Assembly: GCA_002432025.1 (NCBI GenBank)
Contig: DJFE01000007.1
Span: forward strand, 1 to 27,592
Length of the DNA: 27,592 bases
Source of the DNA: Candidatus Avelusimicrobium stercoris
GTDB taxonomy: Bacteria > Elusimicrobiota > Elusimicrobia > Elusimicrobiales > Elusimicrobiaceae
Direction: 5' to 3'
Below the pieces are notes generated by a model. It had not been told where the DNA came from, made no database searches, and was given only the letters and a program-made list of their open reading frames with translations. Position 1 is the first letter of the stretch; every line of letters begins with the position of its first letter. Of the stretch, positions 21,547 to 27,592 are shown in pieces. Position numbers and translations under genes: made by a program.

Positions 21547-22527
21547 CTATACGGCTGCTGAACTTTTTTTATCTTTAAACGGCAATACCCCGCACGCACA
21601 CGCGTGGCGCGGAAAAACTTCCTTTAACGTGTTTTCCCCGCTCTTACATTGCTCCGAGGCGTAGCGGCAGCGCGGCGCAAACGGGCACGCCCACGCGGAC
21701 CGCTCCGGGTGTTCCTCAAATGGCACAAAGGGCTTTTTAGCCACCGTGGCCGACGGCACCGCCGAAAGCAAGGCTTCCGTATATGGGTGCTGGGGGTTGG
21801 TAAACAACGCTTCCGCCGGGGCTCTTTCCACAATGCGCCCCTTGTACATTACGGCAATGTCGTCGCACAGAAAGCGCGCCACGGCAAAATCGTGCGTTAC
21901 AAAGAGCATAGAAAGGCGGCGGGATTTTTTAATTTCTTTAAGTAAATTTAAAATTTGCGCCTGAACGGATACGTCCAAGGCGGAGACGGGCTCATCGGCT
22001 ATTAAAATTTTGAGGTCTAACGCCAAGGCGCGCGCGATATTAATGCGCTGGCGCTGGCCGCCGGAAAATTCGTGCGGGTAGCGCTCCAACTGGCTTTCGG
22101 ACAGGCCGACGGCCTTTAACAGTTCGCTTAAAAAGGCCTTCCGCTCTTCGCGGTCCTTTTTCAGACAGTGAATATCCAGCGGTTCGCTTAACAGTTGGCG
22201 CACGTTCATACGCGGGTCCAAACTGGAATACGGGTCCTGATACACCACCTGCATTACGCGGCGGAGTTTTTTAAATTCGCTCTTGGAAATTGTGGCTACA
22301 TTTTTGCCATTAGCAAACACGGTACCCGCGGTAGGCTTTTCAATGCCCAGTAACACCTTGCAAAGCGTGCTTTTCCCGCAGCCCGATTCCCCCACCAGCC
22401 CTAAAACGTGGTCTTCTTCCAGCGTCAGGCTGACGTCGTGCAGAACCGTTTTTTCTACATTTTTACCGATAAAGCGGCGGCGGGTGTAGGTTTTAAATAA
22501 ATGTTCTATCACAACAGGCGCGGTCAT
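21547..22527 (-). CDS. Peptide ABC transporter ATP-binding protein, OppF/DppF type
   Basis: A 326-residue ATPase. Walker A is GESGCGKS (46-53), the signature is FSGGQRQ (154-160), Walker B is ILIADE (174-179), and the H-loop is in FVTHDFAV. The C-terminal oligopeptide-transporter extension has the cysteine-containing CPFAPRCRYASEQC segment typical of OppD/OppF/DppF proteins. A start at 22548 is possible, but the ATG at 22527 has GGAGG at good spacing and overlaps the OppD-type stop by 4 bp. It works with the next gene as the heterodimeric motor of the importer. Confidence 0.95.
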   Translation of the reverse strand: MTAPVVIEHLFKTYTRRRFIGKNVEKTVLHDVSLTLEEDHVLGLVGESGCGKSTLCKVLLGIEKPTAGTVFANGKNVATISKSEFKKLRRVMQVVYQDPYSSLDPRMNVRQLLSEPLDIHCLKKDREERKAFLSELLKAVGLSESQLERYPHEFSGGQRQRINIARALALDLKILIADEPVSALDVSVQAQILNLLKEIKKSRRLSMLFVTHDFAVARFLCDDIAVMYKGRIVERAPAEALFTNPQHPYTEALLSAVPSATVAKKPFVPFEEHPERSAWACPFAPRCRYASEQCKSGENTLKEVFPRHACACGVLPFKDKKSSAAV

Positions 22528-23501
22528 TTGTCCTCCAACAGCCAGCAACGCACTTGGCGGCCGTTTTTATTAAAAAGCGGCGGACAAGTTTGGCGGCATT
22601 TTTCAAACGCGTGCGGACAGCGCGGTGCAAACGGACACCCGGTAATTTTTTCACCCGGTACGGGCGGATGCCCCTTGATAACGGGTAAAACATCCTCTTT
22701 ATTATGCACGGACGCCAAGGATTTTAACAAACCTTGCGTATAAGGGTGGAGCGGGTTTTTAAAGAGTTCCGCCGCCGGAGCATACTCCATACACTCCCCG
22801 GCATACAAAACAAGCACGTCGTCGGCAATGCCCGCCACCACCGCCAAATTGTGCGTGATAAACACGGCGGACATCCCGCTTTCCTTCTGTAAATCTTTGA
22901 TTAATTTTAAAATCTGGGCCTGAATCGTAACGTCCAGCGCAGTCGTCGGTTCGTCGGCAATCAGCACATCCGGCGATAAAGCAAGCGCTATGGCAATCAT
23001 TACGCGCTGGCACATCCCGCCCGAAAACTGGAACGGGTATTCGGAAAGCCGTTTTTCCGGCTCGGCAATGCCCACCTTATGGAGTAACTGGGCGGCTTGC
23101 AAGCGGGCCTCTTTTTTGGATATTTTGCGGTGTGCCAAAATGGTTTCGGTCAGTTGTTCCCCCACCGTTAAAACAGGGTTTAAACTGGCGGCCGGGTCCT
23201 GAAAAATCATAGAAATTTTATTGCCACGGATTTGGCGCAATTCCTCGCGCGAGAGCGAAGCCAAATTTTTGCCCCGGTACAAAATTTCTCCGCCGCTGAT
23301 ATGCGCCGCCGGGGGAAGCAGTTGCAAAATGGAAAGGGCGTGCACGGTTTTTCCGCTGCCCGATTCCCCCACAACGCCAATCACTTTTCCCTTGGGCAAA
23401 ACATACGAAAGCCCGCGCAGCACGGGAACGGTTTTACCGTCTGAGGAAAATTCCAACTGCAAATTGCGTACTTCCAATACGTTTTCGGCGGAGTCTGTCA
23501 T
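22524..23501 (-). CDS. Peptide ABC transporter ATP-binding protein, OppD/DppD type
   Basis: A 325-residue ATPase and the first gene of the transporter operon. Walker A is GESGSGKT (45-52), the signature SGGMCQR (160-166) is of the OppD/DppD type, Walker B is VLIADE (179-184), the H-loop is in FITHNLAV, and the C-terminal motif is CPFAPRCPHAFEKC. A TATAAT lies 7 nt before the ATG at 23501 with no proper Shine-Dalgarno, so this operon may start as a leaderless mRNA. Downstream genes follow with gaps of -4 to 10 bp. No periplasmic binding protein gene is part of the operon in this window. Confidence 0.95.
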   Translation of the reverse strand: MTDSAENVLEVRNLQLEFSSDGKTVPVLRGLSYVLPKGKVIGVVGESGSGKTVHALSILQLLPPAAHISGGEILYRGKNLASLSREELRQIRGNKISMIFQDPAASLNPVLTVGEQLTETILAHRKISKKEARLQAAQLLHKVGIAEPEKRLSEYPFQFSGGMCQRVMIAIALALSPDVLIADEPTTALDVTIQAQILKLIKDLQKESGMSAVFITHNLAVVAGIADDVLVLYAGECMEYAPAAELFKNPLHPYTQGLLKSLASVHNKEDVLPVIKGHPPVPGEKITGCPFAPRCPHAFEKCRQTCPPLFNKNGRQVRCWLLEDK

Positions 23502-23508
23502 CTTTATT

Positions 23509-23514
23509 ATTATA
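23509..23514 (-). promoter_or_regulatory. -10 box (TATAAT) 7 nt before the OppD-type start
   Basis: A perfect TATAAT on the minus strand is separated from the ATG at 23501 by AATAAAG. This is the third case in the window of a consensus -10 box placed so that transcription should begin at or next to the start codon. Confidence 0.5.
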
Positions 23515-23533
23515 CTAATTTAACACGGGCGGA

Positions 23534-24400
23534 TTAGGCTTCTATCCCGGTAAAGGCTTTTAAGGCGTAGCCGATTAAAAAACTGACCGCCGCCACGCCA
23601 AAACTCAAACAGGCCATTTCTATAAAGCGGTGTTTGAAACTTTCGCTCCGGGCCACCGCATAGTAAAACATAAACGCGGCAATCAGCAGCAGCGCCAGTA
23701 ACAGCATTAACGTTAGCGCAATAAATACATTAGAAAAGCACGCAAACGGCGCAATCAGCATTACTACCGTAATCACATACGCTACCCCGGTGTAAAGCGC
23801 GGCCTTTAAGGGTTTTTTGCCCGAAGTTTTTTCGGTCTTAGACGATAAATATTCCGACGACGCCATAGACAACGCCGCCGCCACCCCGGTAATGGCGCCC
23901 GTCAGCGCAATTAATTTGGAATTGGAAAGCGCAAGCGTAAACCCGGCAAGAGCGCCGGTAAACTCTACCAGAGCATCGGACAAGCCCAAAATCACGGAAC
24001 TCATATATTTCAGGCGGTCTTCGTCTAACAGCGCAATAAGTTCGTTTTCCATAGCGGGGCCTTCGTCCGCCAGTTGGGCGATTTTGGGGTAATTGGTAAA
24101 CGCACGGTACGCGCCCGAAGCGTGGTGCGGGGCGGATTCCATTAATTTAATGGCAAACGTCAGCCCTAACACGCGCGCTAATAAAACATACAGCCAAATT
24201 TGAAAGCGAGAAGGCTTGGCATTTACGCCCGTTTCGTTTTTAATAAGTTCGTGGTGTTCCCACTCGGCTTGCGCAATTTTTTTAAGTACGGAGCGGTTAT
24301 GTTCGTCCGTTTCCAGTTCCGCCAAACGGCGGTATATAAAATGCTCCGTAATTTCACTGCGGGAAAAAATTTCCAAGTCTTTTTTGTCTTGTTCTAGCAT
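23534..24400 (-). CDS. VIT1/CCC1-family metal transporter with N-terminal ferritin-like domain
   Basis: A 288-residue protein. Residues 1-75 form a short ferritin/rubrerythrin-like helical domain with Glu16, Glu46 and His49 in an ExxH arrangement (EITEHFIYRR and AEWEHHELI). From about 130 a VIT1/CCC1 membrane domain follows, with the typical SDALVEFTGALAGF and MASSEYLSSKTE segments and five membrane helices. Eukaryotic and plant members move Fe2+ or Mn2+ into vacuoles; bacterial fusions such as MbfA export iron. Iron or manganese efflux from the cytosol is the likely role, inferred from family. A GAAGG Shine-Dalgarno precedes ATG. It follows the secreted peptidase gene by 26 bp and probably ends the DUF192-peptidase-VIT operon. 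Confidence 0.92.
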   Translation of the reverse strand: MLEQDKKDLEIFSRSEITEHFIYRRLAELETDEHNRSVLKKIAQAEWEHHELIKNETGVNAKPSRFQIWLYVLLARVLGLTFAIKLMESAPHHASGAYRAFTNYPKIAQLADEGPAMENELIALLDEDRLKYMSSVILGLSDALVEFTGALAGFTLALSNSKLIALTGAITGVAAALSMASSEYLSSKTEKTSGKKPLKAALYTGVAYVITVVMLIAPFACFSNVFIALTLMLLLALLLIAAFMFYYAVARSESFKHRFIEMACLSFGVAAVSFLIGYALKAFTGIEA

Positions 24401-24426
24401 AAGGCCTTCTTGTAAGTAAAATAAAA

Positions 24427-25893
24427 TCAGTCTGCGGCTTTGTCGGCGGCGGGCGCAACGGGAGCGGCCCCCTGCGGGGTAAGCGGCAATAAGTCCTTGC
24501 CGTAGGCAAAATCAAACACAACGCCGGCAATAAACTGCAACTGGTTAAAAAAATCTTTTTCGCTGATAAATTCGTCCGGTCCGTGGGTGGCGTTTTCGGC
24601 AAGCGGGTCCATATCCGGGCCCAGGCCGTAGGTAATCACGCCCAGTTTGCGCAAAAATTCGTTATCGCCCGAAGCGGGGCTCATACCGGGCACGGTAATG
24701 GAATCAGGCACCAGTTTTTTGGCAGTTTTTTCTATGGAAGCAAACAGCGGGTCCGTGCCGTCCATCGGCGTAGGAAAGGGCAGTTGCGGGCGCTCTATAA
24801 TTTCCAGCGAAATAGGTTCGTCCGGCGTAAACAATTTGGTTAAATTTTCAAAAAATTCGTCCGGGTCCGAGCCGGGCAATAAGCGCACATTTAAAATAGC
24901 GGAAGCCTCGCCGCTGGTGGAACCCGTATCTTTACTGGCGGACAAAACGGTCGGGTTTAAGGTGTCCTTTAACTGCGTTCTAAAAAAGGGGTCTAACGCC
25001 ATTACCTCGGCGGCGGACTGGCGGTTTTGCTGGGTGCCGGAGAGCAAAAAGCCGATAGTGGTTTGTGCATCCTCGTCCAAGAGCGGCTTAATGGCTTTAA
25101 AAAAGGTTCTGGCGGTAGGCGTTAATTTGGCGGGAGGGTTGTAGGCCGCAATTTTGGCAAGCGCCTGCGAGAGCAAATAAACCGCGTTATCGTTTACGGG
25201 CATAGACGAGTGCGCGCCCGTACCAAAGGCCGTAACCTTAATATCCATATACATTTTGGTAGAGGCTTCGGCAAAAACGATATCCTTCCCGTCCTTATTT
25301 TTGATAATGCCGCCCCCTTCGTTTAGCGCAAAGCCGGGGTTAATTTTATCCCAATGCGCCCCGCCCAGCCACAAAAGGCCCGTTTCGCTTCCGGCCTCTT
25401 CGCCAGACGTAGCCAAGAAAATCAAATCCCGCTCCGGCACAGCCTTTTGGTCTTTTAGCCAAGTAAAAAGTGCCAGATAGGCGGCGGTATAATTTTTGTC
25501 GTCGGTAGCGCCCAGCCCATAAATATTGCCGTTTTCCACAGTGGCTTTAAAGGGCGGGAAACTCCACCCCTCGGCGGCGGGGGCGGTGTCTAAATGCGAA
25601 ATTAAAAGCAGCGGCTTTTTGGCCGGGTCTTTACCCTTAATACGGGCCATTAAATTGGCGCGGCCTTGGCGGGGAATAAAAATATCCCAGTCTATGCCGT
25701 GCTTATTAAATTCTTTATAAATGTAGCGCGCGGCGGACAGTTCGTCCGGCTCCGGCAGAGAGGTATCAATATTTAACAGGTTGATTAAATGGCGTTTGGC
25801 CTCGTCATTAAGCGGGGTCCAATCCGGCGTTTCCTGCGTGCGGCCGGATAAAGTGCAAAAAACGAGCAAAAGGCAGAGCAGAAGGCGCTTCAT
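24427..25893 (-). CDS. Exported M20-family metallopeptidase
   Basis: A 488-residue enzyme with a Sec signal peptide (1-19). The M20 core is complete: SHLDTAP (His100, Asp102), GATDDKN (Asp131), TSGEEAG (Glu165-Glu166), a dimerisation lid with GTGAHSSMP, and a final NATHGPDEF carrying the last His ligand. M20 enzymes cleave short peptides, acyl-amino acids or carboxypeptidase substrates; this one acts in the periplasm or outside. A C-terminal Ala/Pro tail (about 470-488) is unusual. It overlaps the DUF192 lipoprotein stop by 4 bp. Together with the peptide importer it suggests that peptides are trimmed outside and then imported, an inference from context. Confidence 0.93.
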   Translation of the reverse strand: MKRLLLCLLLVFCTLSGRTQETPDWTPLNDEAKRHLINLLNIDTSLPEPDELSAARYIYKEFNKHGIDWDIFIPRQGRANLMARIKGKDPAKKPLLLISHLDTAPAAEGWSFPPFKATVENGNIYGLGATDDKNYTAAYLALFTWLKDQKAVPERDLIFLATSGEEAGSETGLLWLGGAHWDKINPGFALNEGGGIIKNKDGKDIVFAEASTKMYMDIKVTAFGTGAHSSMPVNDNAVYLLSQALAKIAAYNPPAKLTPTARTFFKAIKPLLDEDAQTTIGFLLSGTQQNRQSAAEVMALDPFFRTQLKDTLNPTVLSASKDTGSTSGEASAILNVRLLPGSDPDEFFENLTKLFTPDEPISLEIIERPQLPFPTPMDGTDPLFASIEKTAKKLVPDSITVPGMSPASGDNEFLRKLGVITYGLGPDMDPLAENATHGPDEFISEKDFFNQLQFIAGVVFDFAYGKDLLPLTPQGAAPVAPAADKAAD

Positions 25894-26333
25894 TTTTTAT
25901 CCGGCACGGTAAATTCCAAGGGCGCCCCGGCGGTTACGCCGTGCTTGGCGGCGGTTTTGGAGGCCAGTTCCAACACATATTGGCCGTAGCCGAGCGAATA
26001 GGCCACCTCGTCATCGGGCGTATAGGTGTAGGAGTGCGGCACTTCGGGCTCCACGGAGTTTACTGTTTTGTCTGCGCCGATAAAAACAATATCCAAATCT
26101 ATCAGCGTGTTCTTCATCCAAAAGGCTTGGTCCTCCTCTTGGTTGAAGACGAAGAGCATCCCCTTGTCCTCGGGCAAGTCCTTTACAAACATCAGACCCT
26201 TTTCCTGCTTTTGCGGAGTGTCGGCCACGAGGGCGTTTACCGCGAACCCGTCGGGCAGCGTAATGCGGACGGTTTGGTATTCACCGCACGCGGCAAGCAA
26301 TAAAGAAGCAAGCAGAACAAAGAAGATTCTCAT
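25890..26333 (-). CDS. DUF192-family lipoprotein
   Basis: A 147-residue protein. A lipoprotein signal with lipobox LAAC puts the lipid anchor on Cys16. The DUF192 domain (about 25-140) shows the family features: KGLMFVKDLPEDKGMLFVF, AFWMKNTLIDLDIVFIGAD and YVLELASKTAAKHGV. DUF192 proteins are widespread exported proteins of unknown function. As the first gene of an operon with the exported peptidase and the metal transporter it is probably a periplasmic partner, but no specific role is supported. No strong Shine-Dalgarno is obvious in the AT-rich leader, where AGAAT precedes the ATG. Confidence 0.9.
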   Translation of the reverse strand: MRIFFVLLASLLLAACGEYQTVRITLPDGFAVNALVADTPQKQEKGLMFVKDLPEDKGMLFVFNQEEDQAFWMKNTLIDLDIVFIGADKTVNSVEPEVPHSYTYTPDDEVAYSLGYGQYVLELASKTAAKHGVTAGAPLEFTVPDKK

Positions 26334-26399
26334 ATATATAAGTTTAGCAAATTCCCATTTGTTTTTGTCGGCCGGGCAAAGGATTTTTTCCTTTTTTAA

Positions 26400-26850
26400 T
26401 AACAGCAGATTCCGTAACCCTGCGGGGCACCAGTTCAGAATGACCCCTTATTTGATAACGACAGATCCCCGACAGAAACACTCGGGGATGACACTTGCTT
26501 TTGCTTGTTGTCAGTCCCGAAGGTAGCCGGCGCGGAGCGTTCGGGAATCTGTTGTTTGCCGTTGCCGTCATCCTGGGAAGTCGTAGTCCAGGATCTGTCG
26601 TTATAAAATAAGGATTAGATACTGGAACGCTCCGCGCCGGCAAACCTTCCAGTATGACCTTTTAAATAACTACCCAACAAACAACAGATTTCCGAACACT
26701 CCGCGCTACCAAACACTCGGGGATAACACTCTTTCTGGTTGTCATCCCGGGCGTGGACCCGGGATCCAGTCTGTTTATTAGAAAAACTCCTTATTTTATT
26801 TCTGGATTCCAGGTTCCCGCTTGTATGCGGGCCCTGGAATGACAATACAA
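26400..26850. repeat. Large cluster of palindromic repeat elements
   Basis: It fills the gene-free stretch between the DUF192 and pilin genes. It includes a single arm ATCCCCGA...TCGGGGATGAC (26463-26492, identical to part of 11751-11777), an arm with TCCCGA...TTCGGGAATCTG (near 26514-26555), a full element at 26567-26658 (twin of 1-76 with a longer second loop) and a third sequence type at 26741-26843 (GTCATCCCGGG...CCCGGGAT, then CTGGATTCCA...TGGAATGAC). Degenerate pieces lie at 26407-26444 and 26673-26730. Confidence 0.88.
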
Positions 26851-26878
26851 AATAAACTTATGTATTTTTCCCCCACTA

Positions 26879-26906
26879 AAAAACCCCGCACTAGGCGGGG
26901 GTTTTT
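26879..26906 (-). terminator. Rho-independent terminator of the pilin gene
   Basis: CCCCGC (26884-26889) pairs with GCGGGG (26895-26900) and A/T arms extend the stem. On the minus strand it ends in TTTTTT and lies 19 nt after the pilin stop. Confidence 0.85.
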
Positions 26907-26924
26907 AATGGAATTAATTATGGA

Positions 26925-27485
26925 TTAATTACCATCTGACGGACCGGCACAGGCTTTATTATCACCGTCGCTGCAACAAGAAGGCACCGGTGTATCAATA
27001 CCACAGAAATCAGCACAAAGCGCTTGTCCGTTCTTATTGGTTCCGTTGCATTGGGTCAAAGGGCTCGCATAGAAGCGAACCAAATTATACTGGTAGTTCA
27101 AACCAGCATCATTGGATTTACCATTGGCTTCACGGGTGGCAGTCGCAAAACCCGTTTTATACGCATTTGCTGTGGACAAGGTTACACCAAAGCCATTACC
27201 CTTCGTACCCTTAGCAACATCGCCTTTGGTATAAAAAACGGCACCCGAAGCACCCGCGGGAGCAACGTCCAAACCGCTGTAATTTTTGGCATAAGCGTTA
27301 ATCTGCAAGTATTTGCGCTGTTGCGCAGTAGCGATGTTAGAAAGCAGCGTTACGGCTTCCGTCATACGGGAGCGTTCCACCGCTTTGAAGTACTGCGGCA
27401 TTGCCATTGCGGCTAAAATGCCCAAGATTAACACGACCACCAATAACTCAATGAGCGTGAAACCTTTGTTATTATTCTTAATCAT
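26925..27485 (-). CDS. Type IV pilin (PilA/PilE-like)
   Basis: A 186-residue prepilin. The short basic leader MIKNNNKG is cut after Gly8 to expose Phe, and Glu13 is the mature Glu+5. The hydrophobic alpha-1 helix (GFTLIELLVVVLILGILAA) is followed by the usual AMPQYFKAVERSRM and a Gly/Ala/Asn-rich globular domain. The C-terminal 45 residues contain at least seven cysteines, including a Cys-Cys pair, so a disulfide-bonded D-region is likely. It has a strong Shine-Dalgarno (AAGGAGA), a structured leader and a good terminator, which suggests a highly expressed, single-gene transcript. Major pilin or pseudopilin cannot be decided without the assembly genes, which are not in this window. Confidence 0.92.
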   Translation of the reverse strand: MIKNNNKGFTLIELLVVVLILGILAAMAMPQYFKAVERSRMTEAVTLLSNIATAQQRKYLQINAYAKNYSGLDVAPAGASGAVFYTKGDVAKGTKGNGFGVTLSTANAYKTGFATATREANGKSNDAGLNYQYNLVRFYASPLTQCNGTNKNGQALCADFCGIDTPVPSCCSDGDNKACAGPSDGN

Positions 27486-27515
27486 TTTTCTTCTCCTTTT
27501 CTCTTTTCTCTTGTG

Positions 27516-27570
27516 TACGGCCCGGTTTGGGCAACTGTAGGAGTTTTTATATAACCCTCCCCGGGCCGTA
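27516..27570 (-). promoter_or_regulatory. Inverted repeat in the pilin leader
   Basis: TACGGCCCGG (27516-27525) and CCGGGCCGTA (27561-27570) are perfect 10-bp inverted copies 35 nt apart. A small inner stem (GGAG/CTCC) encloses TTATATAAAAA. No T tract follows on the minus strand, so it is not a terminator. It may be a 5'-UTR stability element or a protein-binding site; the TATATA inside could also be part of the promoter. Confidence 0.5.
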
Positions 27571-27592
27571 ATGGTACTGTATCAAAAAAAAA

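Noticed and set aside
1..27592. CRISPR array
   Set aside because: The repeats are palindromic, vary in sequence and are irregularly spaced, without direct repeats separated by unique spacers; no cas genes are present.

Overview
The window looks like a chromosomal segment of a Gram-negative, gut-type anaerobe, most likely Elusimicrobiota (Elusimicrobium/Avelusimicrobium-like). The pointers are short type IV pilin-like proteins with a GFTLIELLVVVLI leader, secreted and outer-membrane proteins, a small SWIB-domain protein, dense mostly minus-strand operons and many palindromic dispersed repeats. This placement is an inference from gene content; no marker gene here proves it. Trp is encoded by TGG and several genes end in TGA, so the standard bacterial code applies.

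Layout from left to right. 1-258: repeat-rich spacer. 259-3873 (minus): MGMT-family DNA repair protein, SWIB protein, PEP carboxykinase and a class I aminotransferase, the last two forming an aspartate/oxaloacetate/PEP operon. 3986-6526 (minus): large secreted protein of unknown function. 6646-9796 (minus): DUF2157, DUF4401, GDYXXLXY and Mrp/NBP35 operon. 9856-10680 (plus): membrane-anchored alpha/beta hydrolase, then tRNA-Ser(CGA). 10902-13112: structured spacer, a pilin-like gene whose start codon lies in a repeat, a UGA-interrupted ORF and an outer-membrane beta-barrel protein. 13113-14295: repeats, then lexA (plus) with its own promoter and operator. 14529-18432 (minus): membrane-anchored glycogen-binding-like protein, tRNA-Gly(CCC), CCA-adding enzyme and an acyl-CoA ligase. 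18480-23501 (minus): peptide ABC transporter (two permeases, two ATPases) with a cytosolic PepT-like peptidase inside the operon and no substrate-binding protein. 23534-26333 (minus): VIT1/CCC1 transporter, secreted M20 peptidase and DUF192 lipoprotein. 26344-26924: large repeat cluster. 26925-27485 (minus): a second, better-formed pilin with a structured leader.

How it fits together. The peptide importer, its embedded tripeptidase-like enzyme and the exported M20 peptidase fit growth on peptides. The aminotransferase plus ATP-type PEP carboxykinase can link amino-acid carbon to PEP/oxaloacetate exchange and ATP. Neither tRNA gene encodes CCA, which agrees with the CCA-adding enzyme found here.

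The most unusual signals are: (1) a modular family of GTCAT...ATGAC palindromic repeats whose stem sequences change in a compensatory way while loops are swapped between copies; (2) a pilin start codon supplied by the end of such a repeat; (3) three genes with a perfect TATAAT only 6-7 nt before the ATG, suggesting leaderless mRNAs; (4) an ORF in the beta-barrel operon broken by one in-frame UGA; (5) a LexA with a Cys-Gly cleavage site and a tandem-repeat operator.
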